Of a DNA stretch of 64,000 nucleotides, positions 24,957 through 35,451 are shown one piece after another. The DNA is from an uncultured Collinsella sp. (GTDB lineage: Bacteria; Actinomycetota; Coriobacteriia; Coriobacteriales; Coriobacteriaceae), in the NCBI GenBank assembly GCA_902464495.1, contig CABQJK010000002.1:75275-139274 (forward strand). Reading direction: 5' to 3'. Made by a program: the position numbers and the translations under genes. Numbering within the stretch: position 1 is the first letter of the stretch; each line of letters opens with the position of its first letter. A model generated the notes under the pieces. It did not search any database. It saw only the letters and a list, made by a program, of their open reading frames with translations, and was not told the DNA's origin.

Positions 24957-25174
24957 AAAAGGTAGTCTCCTCTCAATAACGAGCCGAGACGGCTACAAAA
25001 GAAGCGCTCTAGGCCGCAAACGCACCCAGCCGCAAGAACAGTTCAACAAAGACAAATATACCCAAAAACAAAGAAAGAGCCGCATAAAAGCAGCCCTCCC
25101 AACAAAGCACCTATCAGCGAAGACGCCTATCCCTGACCCAACGGCACCCGGGCGAGACAAGCAGCGTCAACGTA
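24957..25174. other. Gap upstream of fmt without a recognisable gene
   Basis: About 220 bases, with A-rich stretches on the plus strand. A TATATT lies on the minus strand near 25060 and could be a -10 for fmt, without a clear -35. Nothing else is seen before the hairpin at 25175. Confidence 0.3.
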
Positions 25175-25270
25175 GTCCCCGGGGCGCCCGCCTATATCGT
25201 CCCGCGCGCAGTTTCGCAGCGCAGCGAGAATGTTTGAGCACGGGATGATATAGGCGGGCGCCCCGGGGAC
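25175..25270. repeat. Long hairpin element with 30-bp arms, between fmt and def
   Basis: Arm 25175-25204 starts gtccccggggcgcccgcc; arm 25241-25270 is its complement with a single G/T mismatch that could pair in RNA. The loop is 36 bases. It ends eight bases beyond the def stop. It shares the GTCCC/GGGAC end with four other elements in this part of the window and would be a very strong structure in RNA. Confidence 0.8.
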
Positions 25271-25278
25271 GGACAAAC

Positions 25279-25815
25279 CTACTCCGTCTCGCCCGGTCGA
25301 GCGCCGCGGGCCAGGGCGTCCTGGTACTCCTTGACGGCCTTGAGCCTCTGCATCGGCTTCAGTCGCTCGAACATGGTGTTGCCATGCAGGTGATCGATCT
25401 CGTGCTGCAGGCACACGCAGAACAGGTCGCCCGAAGCCTCATAGCGAATCAGGTTTGCGTCCAAGTCGTACGCCTCGACGACGACATGGTCGGGACGCTC
25501 GATCTCGCAGCTAATGCCCGGGATGGAAAGGCAGCCCTCGCTAAACGGCACCAGATGGTCGCTCTGCTCAACAATGACAGGGTTGATGAGCACGTACGGG
25601 TCGTAGTCGTTCTTGTCGCTGTAGTCGCAGTCGATGGTGACGAGCTGAATAAGCTCGCCGATCTGCGGAGCAGCCAGGCCGCAGCCGCCGTTGTCGAACA
25701 TCATCTTCTTCATCTTCTCGGCAAGCGCCTCGATCGCCGGGGTGATCTCCTCGATCACGGCGCACTCCTGACGCAGGCGAGGGTCGGGCGACAGTACGAT
25801 TCCGTTGGCTTCCAT
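25279..25815 (-). CDS. def: Peptide deformylase
   Basis: A 178-residue metalloenzyme removing the formyl group from nascent proteins. All three motifs are present: GCGLAAPQIG (residues 44-53), EGCLS (93-97, metal-binding Cys) and QHEIDH (137-142, HExxH). AAAGG lies six bases before the ATG at 25815, so this is preferred to the ATG two codons upstream, which the ribosome site abuts. It lies 18 bases after priA and in the same direction, so priA-def are probably co-transcribed. Confidence 0.93.
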   Translation of the reverse strand: MEANGIVLSPDPRLRQECAVIEEITPAIEALAEKMKKMMFDNGGCGLAAPQIGELIQLVTIDCDYSDKNDYDPYVLINPVIVEQSDHLVPFSEGCLSIPGISCEIERPDHVVVEAYDLDANLIRYEASGDLFCVCLQHEIDHLHGNTMFERLKPMQRLKAVKEYQDALARGARPGETE

Positions 25816-25833
25816 GGCCATCCTTTCGGGTTG

Positions 25834-28287
25834 TTACATCAAATCATAGGCGTCGACGTCAACGCTCACGCTCACGCCGCGCACGGAGCCCACCTCTTTG
25901 AGGCAGGCGTCGATATCATCAGAGACATGGTACCCTACCGGCGACTTTACAAGCAGATGGAAGCGGTAACGGTCCTTGGCTCTCTCGATTACACACGAAG
26001 CCGGGCCCAGCACCTGCGGCACAGCGTTCCCCGCCCGCAAAAAGTCGGGCGCGGCGGCATGCCAGCGGCGCTTAAGAAGCTTTGCAATGCGCCCGATGTA
26101 GTCCTGCGCGTCGTCTCGGTTCGCCGACCATACCAAAATGTTGACTAGGCGCACGAACGGCGGATATAGGGCGTCGCGACGCTGGTCCAGGTCGTAGTCG
26201 GTAAAGATCGAACGATCGTGCTCGGCGACGGCGCGAATGACCGGATCCTCGGGCAGGTAGGTCTGGATGATGACCTCGCCGGGGCGATCGCCGCGACCTG
26301 CGCGGCCCGCCACCTGTTCCAGCAGGTCGTAGGCGCGCTCCCCTGCGCGGAAGTCCGGCAGCTTCAGCGCAAAGTCGGCATTGACCACGCCCACGAGCGT
26401 GACCTCGGGAAAGTCGAGGCCCTTGGCGATCATCTGAGTGCCCAGCAGCACCGCGCAATCGGCGGCATCGAACTGCTCGAGTAGCTTTTTATGTGCGTCC
26501 TTGCCGCGCGTGGAATCGGCATCCATGCGAATGATGGCGACGTCGTCGGGCAGCATCTGGTGCAGCGCGTCCTCGATCTGCTGCGTTCCCAGGCCCATTT
26601 TAGCCAGGTAGCGGCTCCCGCACTTGGGACAGCGACTCGTGGGCGCGGGATACGGCTGCACGCGCCAGGACGATCCACAGGTGTGGCACTGCAGTGTGTG
26701 CGTGCGCTCGTGATACGTAAGCGCGGTGGAGCAGTGGTTGCAGGTTGGGACGCAGCCGCACTCACGGCACATCAGGAACGGCGCAAAACCGCGGCGGTTG
26801 TGCAGCAACACGGCCTTTTCACGGCGCTCGACCACACGCTCCAAGCCCTCCATCAAGGGTTTTGAGAACATGGAGCGGCTGCCGTGAGAAAACTCACGGC
26901 GCAGGTCGGCAATGCGGACAGTGGGCAGCACGGCGAGTCCCGGGCGTTCGGGCATCTCGACGCGCGTCCAGGTGGCGCCGCCGTACGTACTGCGGCGGCA
27001 GCGGTCGAGGGCCTCGGCAGAAGGCGTGGCCGAGCCCAGCACAAGTGGGCAGCGGTAGCGCCGCGCCATCTCGGCCGCCACCTCGCGCGCGTGGTAGCGC
27101 GGACTGGAGCCCTGCTTGTAACTGGTCTCGTGTTCCTCGTCGATGATGATGAGGCCCAAGTCACTGAGCGGGCAAAAGAGCGCCGAGCGGGCGCCGACGA
27201 CCACGCGGGCCGCACCGCTGGAGACCATATCCCACTGGTCCAGGCGCTCGCCGGCCGAAAGGCGCGAATGGAACACGGCGACCGTCTCGCCAAAGCGCGA
27301 CCGGAAGCGGCCGACGGTCTGGGCCGTCAGCGAGATCTCGGGTACCAGCACGCAGGCCGAACGGCCGGCTGCGAGCACGCGCTCGATAGCGGAGAGGTAA
27401 ACCTCGGTTTTGCCGGAGCCCGTGACACCGTCGACCAACACCACGTCGCCATGAGCGTCCAGACGGGCGCGCTCAATCTGCGCGAGTGCCCGTTGCTGGC
27501 CGTTGGTAAGGGAGACCGGCGCCTTGCCGCTTGCCGAGGACAGCGTGGTCTGCTCGCTGCAGCCACGCCACGCACGACGCTCCTCAACCACCACGACGCC
27601 GCGCTTTTCGAGCGCCTTGATGGTAGCGGACATGCTGTTGTAGAGCAGGTTGAGGTCGCGCGTCGTGACCGGACCGCACTGGAGCGCCTCGATAAGCTGA
27701 CGCTGACGAACCGCGGTCTTGGGCGGCGTATAGTCGAAGCCCTCGGGCGTAAGCATGACCCAACGGTTTTGGATCGGATTGACGGCGGGGCGCTCAACGG
27801 TCCACACACCGTCATCGCCCTTGACCACACGCGGGCTGCCGCCCGGGGGCAAAAACAGGCGCAGGCACTCGGACAGCGTCGCGACATACTCGCGGCTCAT
27901 CCAGCGTGCGATGCGGGCAGCCTCGGCGGTAAAGAGCGGTTTGCTGAGGATGGCCTCAATGGGCTTGATGCGCGCAGGGTCGAGGGCGCTGTTGCCCTGC
28001 AGGTCGCCCAACTCAGGCGCAATGTCGACGATATAGCCCGCGGCCGCACGGTTGCCAAAATGAACTAGGACGGTGGAGCCGATCTGGGCTTCGTTGGCAA
28101 GAGACTGAGGGATGCCGTAGGCAAACGGCTCGGACAGCGCACGAGTGGGAATGTCGAGGACCACGCTTACGTAGGCGGCGATGGGGTCGGGCGTAGGCTC
28201 GGGCTTGGCCGGGGCAGCAGCGAATGCCGGCGCCGCCGTAGCCTCCTCCGGTTCCGGCGAACCAAACAGCGACAGTTGTTGAGCCAT
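25834..28287 (-). CDS. priA: Primosomal protein N' (PriA helicase)
   Basis: An 817-residue 3'-5' helicase that restarts stalled replication forks by loading the primosome. After a Pro/Ala-rich N-terminus comes the 3'-BD domain, then Walker A in GVTGSGKTEVY (about residue 290) and DEEH (about 380). The zinc-binding module has four Cys pairs (CRECGCVPTCNHC and CHTCGSSW...CPKCGS), and helicase motifs VI lie near VAGRAGRGDRPGEV. All key residues are present. The start at 28287 is just downstream of a long hairpin element. Confidence 0.94.
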   Translation of the reverse strand: MAQQLSLFGSPEPEEATAAPAFAAAPAKPEPTPDPIAAYVSVVLDIPTRALSEPFAYGIPQSLANEAQIGSTVLVHFGNRAAAGYIVDIAPELGDLQGNSALDPARIKPIEAILSKPLFTAEAARIARWMSREYVATLSECLRLFLPPGGSPRVVKGDDGVWTVERPAVNPIQNRWVMLTPEGFDYTPPKTAVRQRQLIEALQCGPVTTRDLNLLYNSMSATIKALEKRGVVVVEERRAWRGCSEQTTLSSASGKAPVSLTNGQQRALAQIERARLDAHGDVVLVDGVTGSGKTEVYLSAIERVLAAGRSACVLVPEISLTAQTVGRFRSRFGETVAVFHSRLSAGERLDQWDMVSSGAARVVVGARSALFCPLSDLGLIIIDEEHETSYKQGSSPRYHAREVAAEMARRYRCPLVLGSATPSAEALDRCRRSTYGGATWTRVEMPERPGLAVLPTVRIADLRREFSHGSRSMFSKPLMEGLERVVERREKAVLLHNRRGFAPFLMCRECGCVPTCNHCSTALTYHERTHTLQCHTCGSSWRVQPYPAPTSRCPKCGSRYLAKMGLGTQQIEDALHQMLPDDVAIIRMDADSTRGKDAHKKLLEQFDAADCAVLLGTQMIAKGLDFPEVTLVGVVNADFALKLPDFRAGERAYDLLEQVAGRAGRGDRPGEVIIQTYLPEDPVIRAVAEHDRSIFTDYDLDQRRDALYPPFVRLVNILVWSANRDDAQDYIGRIAKLLKRRWHAAAPDFLRAGNAVPQVLGPASCVIERAKDRYRFHLLVKSPVGYHVSDDIDACLKEVGSVRGVSVSVDVDAYDLM

Positions 28288-28319
28288 ACACCACCTCTAA
28301 CGAACGGACCTGAAAGGGG

Positions 28320-28421
28320 TGGGACAAAATAAACAGTAGTGTTTGTCCCATGACCGATACGAGTGTCGAGCTTGTTGCGTCGCTCGAACATGGGACAAAC
28401 ACTACTGTTTATTTTGTCCCA
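28320..28421. repeat. Long hairpin element with perfect 33-bp arms upstream of priA
   Basis: Arm 28320-28352 begins tgggacaaaataaacagtag and arm 28389-28421 is its exact complement. The loop is 36 bases, the same as in the element at 25175. Each arm also contains tgggacaaa and tttgtccca, so it can fold on itself. It lies between the priA start and the gltX end, so it would be in the priA leader or the gltX trailer. Confidence 0.85.
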
Positions 28422-28448
28422 GCAACCCACTCATCGGTACAGAAACAA

Positions 28449-28474
28449 GAGCCCCGCTCGGGTGAACGGGGCTC
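28449..28474 (-). terminator. Terminator after gltX
   Basis: An 8-bp stem, gagccccg / cggggctc, with a ten-base loop; read on the minus strand it is followed by TTGTTTCTG. It lies 23 bases beyond the gltX stop. Confidence 0.7.
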
Positions 28475-28497
28475 GGATACATACGTTTGCGCAGCTG

Positions 28498-29973
28498 CTA
28501 CAGCGCCATCGTACGGGCGCGGTCGATGCGCGCCAGGCAGTCGTCGCGGCCGACGAGCGCCATGGTCTCGCCCAGCGGAGGGCTCACCATGTTGCCGCAG
28601 ACGGCGACGCGCACGGCCTGGAACACCACGCGCTTCTTGAGGTCCATCTGATCGGGCAGCGGCTCAAGCGCGGCGTCAATGTTGGCGGCGGTCCACTCGT
28701 CCACGCCCTCGAGCGCGGCCTTGGCAGCGTCCAGAATGGCACCCATGCCCTCCTTGGCCAGGCCCTTGTTGACGGATTTCTCGTCATACTCGAGCGTCTC
28801 GGCCGTGGCGAAGATGGGAGCGGCGACAGTCACGGCGTCGGCCGGCATCTTGGTGCGCGGCTTAACGATGGCAGCGAGTGCGTCGATCCAGTCCTCGCCG
28901 TACTCGACGTTACCCTCGATGAGGCCTGCCTCGTGCAGCTCGGGGACCATGATCTCGTCGGCAAACTGAGCGTCGGACATGCCGTTGATGTACTCGGCAT
29001 TGACCCAGTCGAGCTTCTTGGGGTCGAAGGTCGCCGGGTTCTTGGAGATGCGGTCGAGCGAGAACTTGCTGGCCAGGACATCGCGCGGGATGATCGTGGT
29101 CTCGCCGTCGAGCGACCAGCCGAGCAGCGCCAGATAGTTGACGAAGGCGTCGGACAGATAGCCGGCGTCGCGGTACTCCTCCACCGAGGTGGCGCCGTGG
29201 CGCTTGGAGAGCTTCTTGCCGTCGGCACCCAAGATCATGGAGATGTGGGCGAACGTAGGCACGGGGGCGCCGAGGGCCTCGTAGACCATGACCTGGCGCG
29301 GGGTGTTGGACAGGTGGTCGTCGCCGCGGATGACGTGGGTGATCTTCATCATGGCATCGTCGACGACGGTAGCGAAGTTGTACGTGGGCGTGCCGTCGGA
29401 ACGGAAGATGACAAAGTCGTCGAGCTCCTTGGCGTCGAAGGTCACCTCGCCGTGGACGGCATCGTGGATGACGACGTCACCGCGGTCCTCGGGCACCTTG
29501 ATGCGCAGGACGTAGGGCTCGCCGGCCTCGATGCGACGGTGCGCCTCCTCGGGATCAAGATCGCGGCAGCGGCGCTGATAGCCCTGGAAGGGGTCCTTGC
29601 GCTCCTGCGCGGCCTTGCGATCAGCCTCGAGCTGCTCCTTGGTGCAGAAGCAGGGATAGGCCTTGCCCTCGTCCCAGAGCTTCTGAGCGGCCTGCTTGTA
29701 CAGGTCCAGGCGCTCGGTCTGAGCGTAGGGGCCATAGTCGCCGCCCACCTCGGGACCCTCGTCCCAGTCCAGGCCCAGCCAACGCATGGCGCGCAAGATG
29801 ATCTGCGTGTTCTCGTCGGTGGAACGGGTGGGGTCGGTGTCGTCGATGCGCAGGATGAACGTGCCGCCGTTTGCGCGGGCAAAAGCCCAGTTATAGATAG
29901 CGGTGCGGGCGCCGCCGATGTGCAGCTTGCCCGTGGGTGAGGGTGCAAAGCGGACGCGAACGTCTGATGCCAT
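28498..29973 (-). CDS. gltX: Glutamyl-tRNA synthetase
   Basis: A 491-residue class I synthetase. The HIGH motif appears as FAPSPTGKLHIGG (residues 9-21) and KMSKS as KKLSKRHG (about residue 253). The Cys-rich stretch AYPCFCTKEQ is as in bacterial GluRS, and a C-terminal helical anticodon-binding domain is present. The ATG at 29973 has AGGAG at a good distance; an in-frame start 24 codons upstream lacks one. It could be discriminating or also charge tRNA-Gln; this cannot be told here. No T-box is seen in the short leader. Confidence 0.94.
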   Translation of the reverse strand: MASDVRVRFAPSPTGKLHIGGARTAIYNWAFARANGGTFILRIDDTDPTRSTDENTQIILRAMRWLGLDWDEGPEVGGDYGPYAQTERLDLYKQAAQKLWDEGKAYPCFCTKEQLEADRKAAQERKDPFQGYQRRCRDLDPEEAHRRIEAGEPYVLRIKVPEDRGDVVIHDAVHGEVTFDAKELDDFVIFRSDGTPTYNFATVVDDAMMKITHVIRGDDHLSNTPRQVMVYEALGAPVPTFAHISMILGADGKKLSKRHGATSVEEYRDAGYLSDAFVNYLALLGWSLDGETTIIPRDVLASKFSLDRISKNPATFDPKKLDWVNAEYINGMSDAQFADEIMVPELHEAGLIEGNVEYGEDWIDALAAIVKPRTKMPADAVTVAAPIFATAETLEYDEKSVNKGLAKEGMGAILDAAKAALEGVDEWTAANIDAALEPLPDQMDLKKRVVFQAVRVAVCGNMVSPPLGETMALVGRDDCLARIDRARTMAL

Positions 29974-30054
29974 GGAAATCTCCTCGATTGCAGGATGGAT
30001 GTCTAACCGCACCAGTATAAAGCAACAATGCCCACCTCCGCACAAAGGGCACCG

Positions 30055-30146
30055 ACCTACTCATTGGGGACAGACTTAAATGACCAGTCGCTGGGAACAT
30101 CCTTAGTTTAAGGCTACTTATTTAAGTCTGTCCCCAATGAGTAGGT
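30055..30146. repeat. Long hairpin element with perfect 27-bp arms between gltX and metK
   Basis: Arm 30055-30081 (acctactcattggggacaga...) and its exact complement at 30120-30146, with a 38-base loop. The GGGGACAGAC core is like REP sequences known from other bacteria. It lies in the divergent gap upstream of both genes. Confidence 0.85.
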
Positions 30147-30178
30147 GCGGAAAGGGTGTGAATGTTTGATTTACGCGA

Positions 30179-30184
30179 TATGAT
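30179..30184 (+). promoter_or_regulatory. Possible -10 of the metK promoter
   Basis: tatgat, 70 bases before the metK ATG, matches TATAAT at five of six positions. No convincing -35 is found 16-18 bases upstream, so the call is weak. No SAM riboswitch is visible between here and the start. Confidence 0.3.
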
Positions 30185-30253
30185 GTGTCCTTGCATATAG
30201 AGCTCGGCGGAATGGTAACGGTCGCCGGGACACGTATTTTGAAAGGGGCTATT

Positions 30254-31534
<1,281 letters not shown>

Positions 31535-31574
31535 TTGGGAACCACCAAGGTCACAACACGCACACGCTTTCAAA

Positions 31575-31606
31575 AGAAGTACCGCCCCCAAGCGGTACTT
31601 CTTTTT
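31575..31606 (+). terminator. Terminator after metK
   Basis: An 11-bp stem, agaagtaccgc / gcggtacttct, with a six-base loop, then TTTT. Confidence 0.9.
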
Positions 31607-31700
31607 ATTAATCCGGTAGTGAAGATGTTTCGATATGAGCCTACGCTGCGTCGCCGGCTAATGAATTTTGCAACGCGCGCACTTCTACCATGTATCCTTA

Positions 31701-31822
31701 GTCCCGAGGGGCGGGGCATAAGGTCGATCGCGAGTTCCGCACGAGCCGGAGAGCACTTAACGTGCTCTCCGTGCGAGTCAGGACTGTCCGAGCAGGCGAC
31801 CTTATGCCCCGCCCCTCGGGAC
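31701..31822. repeat. Long hairpin element with perfect 26-bp arms upstream of sdaA
   Basis: Arm 31701-31726 starts gtcccgaggggcggggcata; its exact complement is at 31797-31822. The 70-base interior holds another perfect 9-bp hairpin, ggagagcac / gtgctctcc (31748-31770). It ends 24 bases before the sdaA ATG, so it would lie in the sdaA leader if transcription starts to its left. The stretch 31607-31700 shows no gene. Confidence 0.8.
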
Positions 31823-31846
31823 GACGAGCCACGTAAAGGAGCACCC

Positions 31847-33454
31847 ATGGCAGGCAAGCCGCAAACACTAGCTACGACCTCGGCATTCGAGATCTTGGGC
31901 CCCGTCATGGTCGGCCCCAGCTCATCGCACACCGCCGGCGCCCTGCGGTGCGCCCAAGTTGCCGCCAGCCTGCTGGAAGGCCGCATCACTAAGGTCACCT
32001 TTGGCCTGTGGAACTCCTTTGCCCACACCTACCGCGGCCACGGCACCGATCGTGCGCTCGTCGCGGGCATCCTGGGCCTCGACACCGACGACGAGAACAT
32101 CAAGCAGGCCTTCGACCTCGCACGCGAGCAGGGCCTCGACTACCACTTTGAAATTAAGGGCGACGACGCCTCCATCCATCCCAACACCGTCGACATCGAC
32201 ATGGCCGACGATACGGGCGCCACGGCGCAGGTCCGCGGCGAGAGCCTCGGCGGCGGCAAGATGCGCATCAGCCGCATCAACGGCGTCGGCGTCGATATCT
32301 CGGGCATGTATTCCACGCTCTTCGTGGCACACCAGGACGTCCCCGGTGTGCTCGCCGCGCTCACGAACCTGCTCGCCTACGCCCATGTGAACATCGCTTT
32401 CTGCCGCACCTACCGCACCGAGGTGGGCGGCCAGGCATACTCCGTCTTTGAAACCGATGGCGCCCCCGACGACACCGTCATCCCCATGCTGCGCAAGCTC
32501 GACAATGTAAACTACGCCACCTTTATCGAGCTCCCGGGCTCGGCCTCGTCGCTCTCCCCCGGCGTTTCGGCCAAGGAAATCTTTGACGATGGTGCGCAGT
32601 TGCTCGACGCCTGCGCCGAACTCGGCCTCAACATCGGCGCCGTCATGGCCGTTCGCGAGGCGCGCCTGACCGGCGAGGCCCACGCCGTCGCCGCCATGCG
32701 CCGCGTGCTCGACGTCATGCGCGAGGAGACCACGGCCCCCATCGCCAATCCTCAGCGCTCGCTCGGCGGGCTTATCGGCGGCGAGGCCAAGCTCGTTGAT
32801 GCCACCGGCCGCAACGACTTGAGCGTAAGCCTGATGGGCGCCGTCCAGACCGATGCCGTGGCCCGCGCCATGGCCGTCCTTGAGCGCTCCGCCACAATGG
32901 GAGTGATCGTCGCCGCCCCCACGGCCGGCTCCGCAGGCGTCGTGCCCGGCTGCGTGCTGGCGCTCGCCGATCACCTTCAGCTCGACGACGAGCAGGTCAT
33001 GGACGCCCTCTACTGCGCCGCCGCCATCGGCCTCAACCTCACCACGAGCGCCTGCGTCGCCGGCGCCGAGGGCGGATGCCAAGCCGAGGTGGGAAGTGCG
33101 GCCGCCATGGCAGCCGCCGCGCTGGTGCAGATGCTCGGCGGCACGCCCGGGCAGGCGCTCGACGCCAGTTCCATCGCGCTGAGTAACTTGCTGGGCCTCG
33201 TTTGTGACCCCGTCGGTGGCCTCGTGGAGGTACCCTGCCAAAACCGCAACGCCATCGGCGTGGCAGCCGCCTTTAGCTCGGCGCAGCTTGCACTTGCCGG
33301 TATCAAGAGCCTGGTGCCGTTTGACCAGATGGCGCACGTCATGCTCTCCGTGGGCCACGCGTTGCCGGCCACGCTGCGCGAGACGGCAAAGGGTGGCATC
33401 GCGCAGGCTCCGGCCGCACTTTCGGCCTGTGCAAAATGCGGTGTGTGCGGATAG
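31847..33454 (+). CDS. sdaA: L-serine ammonia-lyase, iron-sulfur dependent, single chain
   Basis: A 535-residue enzyme deaminating L-serine to pyruvate and ammonia with a 4Fe-4S cluster. The N-terminal beta-domain signature FEILGPVMVGPSSSHTAGAL is followed by an ACT-like segment (DVPGVLAALTNLLAYAHV) and the alpha catalytic domain. The alpha domain has Cys residues in TTSACVAGAEGGCQAEVG, VCDPVGGLVEVPCQNRN and the C-terminal CAKCGVCG. Beta and alpha units are separate proteins in some Firmicutes and fused here. AAAGGAG precedes the ATG at 31847 by six bases, which decides the start over earlier in-frame codons lying in the hairpin element. A strict anaerobe is implied. Confidence 0.92.
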   Translation: MAGKPQTLATTSAFEILGPVMVGPSSSHTAGALRCAQVAASLLEGRITKVTFGLWNSFAHTYRGHGTDRALVAGILGLDTDDENIKQAFDLAREQGLDYHFEIKGDDASIHPNTVDIDMADDTGATAQVRGESLGGGKMRISRINGVGVDISGMYSTLFVAHQDVPGVLAALTNLLAYAHVNIAFCRTYRTEVGGQAYSVFETDGAPDDTVIPMLRKLDNVNYATFIELPGSASSLSPGVSAKEIFDDGAQLLDACAELGLNIGAVMAVREARLTGEAHAVAAMRRVLDVMREETTAPIANPQRSLGGLIGGEAKLVDATGRNDLSVSLMGAVQTDAVARAMAVLERSATMGVIVAAPTAGSAGVVPGCVLALADHLQLDDEQVMDALYCAAAIGLNLTTSACVAGAEGGCQAEVGSAAAMAAAALVQMLGGTPGQALDASSIALSNLLGLVCDPVGGLVEVPCQNRNAIGVAAAFSSAQLALAGIKSLVPFDQMAHVMLSVGHALPATLRETAKGGIAQAPAALSACAKCGVCG

Positions 33455-33472
33455 CGACAAAGAAAGACTCGA

Positions 33473-33499
33473 AGGTGGGACAAATGTCCCACCTCTTTT
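33473..33499 (+). terminator. Terminator after sdaA
   Basis: aggtggga / tcccacct (8 bp, loop of six) followed by cttttg. The stem carries the GTGGGAC/GTCCCAC motif that recurs in the long hairpin elements. Confidence 0.75.
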
Positions 33500-33517
33500 G
33501 AATGCCACCGTTTCCAT

Positions 33518-33546
33518 ACCACAAACAACTAGGTAATCGCTATAAT
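33518..33546 (+). promoter_or_regulatory. Promoter of the L,D-transpeptidase gene
   Basis: A perfect -10, TATAAT, at 33541-33546. The hexamer 17 bases upstream (accaca, 33518-33523) matches TTGACA only in its last three bases. It lies 57 bases before the chosen start. Confidence 0.55.
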
Positions 33547-33603
33547 GCAAGCCCAGTAAAAACACGATGAGCCGCAAGGCGAAATTCGAAGGATATGCAT
33601 ACG

Positions 33604-35319
33604 ATGTCGCAAAACGATCGAACTCAACTGATTCCCGATCCGCAGCAGCCGAGCAGGCACACCGGCGGCGTTCAATCGCCGCGTCCTATCGCGCCGAGCC
33701 GCGGTCAGCAGCGAGGTGCGGCAAACGTTTCCCAACGTCCGAACAAGCAGCATCAGCAGCGCCAGACAAATGGCAATGCGCCCAAGCAGCCCCCCACGCA
33801 CGCTCGAGGCGATCGCGGCCCCGCACGCAAACCCGCCGAGAACAATAAGTCGGGCAAAAAGACGACGCTCTTTGTCGTTCTGGGTCTTATCGTCATTGTC
33901 TATATCGTAGGCGTCGTAGCGTTTTCGCAGGTAGCCTACCCCAACACCACTATCGCCGGCGTCGATGTCTCGTTCTCCAACGCTTCGTCTGCCGCCACCA
34001 AGGTCAACTCGGCTTGGAAGCACTATAAGCTCACCGTGACAGGCGATGACTTTAGCTGGACCTATCAGCCCGAGTCCGATGAGCCCATTGTCGACGGCGA
34101 AGCTGCCGCAAAAGAGATTATCAGCCGCAACGAAGCCATTGTATGGCCGGTTCGCCTTGTAGAATCCTTAAGCGGCAAGACCAAAACAACCGCTAGCTCC
34201 AACGAAGTCGATCTTGATCAAGACGTCGACCTGTCCATGCTCTCCGACACCTTTGACCAAAAGCAGTTTGAGAAGGATCTGGGCGCCGCCATCGACGAGT
34301 TTAACGAGGGGCGTTCGGGCGCGTTCGAGGCCAATAGCTCCTATGACGAGCAGGCCGGCAAGTTTACCGTCGAGAAGGCGCGCTCCAACGAAAAACTCAA
34401 CCGCGAGCATGTCATTAAGTATGCCGAGCTCGAGCTTGCCTCGCTGGCCGAGACCGTAGATCTTTCCAAGCTCGGCAACGATGCCTATGAGCCGCTCAAT
34501 GGAACGCTGACCGATGATCAGATTCAGTCTGCATGCGATGCCGCCAACAACTTCTTGGGCGTCAACGTGACCCTCAAGCTCAACGGCGAGGATGCCGGCA
34601 AGGTTGATGGCAGCTCCGTGTTGCAGTGGATCAGCTTTGCCGATCCGGCCAACCCCACGCTCGATACGTCGCAGATCAGCAGCTGGGCAGCCGAGCTCGC
34701 CAACGGCTTTAATACCGTGGGCTCCACTCGCTGGTGGACGCGCGCCGATGGCAAGCAGTGCGCCGTCGAAGGCGGCGACTTTGGTTGGTCCATCGACAGC
34801 AGCTCGCTCGCCAAGCAGGTCGAGGACGCCATCAACAACAAGCAGACCGGCGAAATCGAGATCAAGTACTCCCAGAAGGCCGACACATTTACCGCCAAGG
34901 GCGAGCCCGACTGGAAGGCCTATATCGACGTCGACCTGTCCGAGCAGCATGCGCGCTACTACGACGAGAGCGGCAACATCGTGTGGGAGGCCAACTTTAT
35001 TTCTGGCAAACCGGGCGAAGACGCCACCCCCGAGGGCGTATGGCAGATCAACAGCAACGATGGCGCCAGCAAACTCATCGGTGCCAAGGACCCCGAGACC
35101 GGCAAGCCCAAATACGAGAGCCCGGTAAGCTACTGGATGCCGTTCGAGGGCAATATGGTCGGATTCCACGACGCCACCTGGCAAAACGATTCGAGTTTCG
35201 ATAACGCCGAATCGTACAAGTGGTGCGGTAGCCACGGTTGTATCAACCTGCGTCTGGCCGATGCCAAGTCGCTCCACGAGCGCATCAAAGTCGGCCTCTG
35301 CGTGGTTGTGCACTCGTAA
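33604..35319 (+). CDS. L,D-transpeptidase (YkuD) with single membrane anchor and peptidoglycan-binding-like domains
   Basis: A 571-residue cell-wall enzyme. A Gln/Pro/Arg-rich cytoplasmic N-terminus is followed by a membrane helix at about residues 87-107 (LFVVLGLIVIVYIVGVVAF). A long extracellular region resembling the PG_binding_4 domains found in front of many YkuD domains comes next. The catalytic domain at the end has the active-site SHGCINLR, with Cys at about residue 546, and the upstream HDATWQ. It makes 3-3 cross-links or attaches proteins in peptidoglycan. AAGGA lies ten bases before the ATG at 33604 and only one base before an ATG at 33595, so the former is chosen. Gene neighbours do not add to the function. 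Confidence 0.88.
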   Translation: MSQNDRTQLIPDPQQPSRHTGGVQSPRPIAPSRGQQRGAANVSQRPNKQHQQRQTNGNAPKQPPTHARGDRGPARKPAENNKSGKKTTLFVVLGLIVIVYIVGVVAFSQVAYPNTTIAGVDVSFSNASSAATKVNSAWKHYKLTVTGDDFSWTYQPESDEPIVDGEAAAKEIISRNEAIVWPVRLVESLSGKTKTTASSNEVDLDQDVDLSMLSDTFDQKQFEKDLGAAIDEFNEGRSGAFEANSSYDEQAGKFTVEKARSNEKLNREHVIKYAELELASLAETVDLSKLGNDAYEPLNGTLTDDQIQSACDAANNFLGVNVTLKLNGEDAGKVDGSSVLQWISFADPANPTLDTSQISSWAAELANGFNTVGSTRWWTRADGKQCAVEGGDFGWSIDSSSLAKQVEDAINNKQTGEIEIKYSQKADTFTAKGEPDWKAYIDVDLSEQHARYYDESGNIVWEANFISGKPGEDATPEGVWQINSNDGASKLIGAKDPETGKPKYESPVSYWMPFEGNMVGFHDATWQNDSSFDNAESYKWCGSHGCINLRLADAKSLHERIKVGLCVVVHS

Positions 35320-35387
35320 CGCAGCTAACGTCTACAACAAGTAAACAGCACGGCGACAAAACTTACAGTACCGTCATCCGCAACTTC

Positions 35388-35417
35388 TATACGCCCGCCT
35401 ATCGCGACGGGCGTATA
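35388..35417 (+). terminator. Hairpin after the L,D-transpeptidase gene
   Basis: tatacgcccg / cgggcgtata, perfect 10 bp with a ten-base loop; the following bases (tacttatc) are not a T-run. Probably a weak terminator between this gene and the exporter operon. Confidence 0.5.
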
Positions 35418-35451
35418 TACTTATCGGAGCCATATCGATAAAGGAGACGCT

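Noticed and set aside
29974..30253. SAM riboswitch before metK or T-box before gltX
   Set aside because: Neither consensus is visible; the gap is mostly the long hairpin element.
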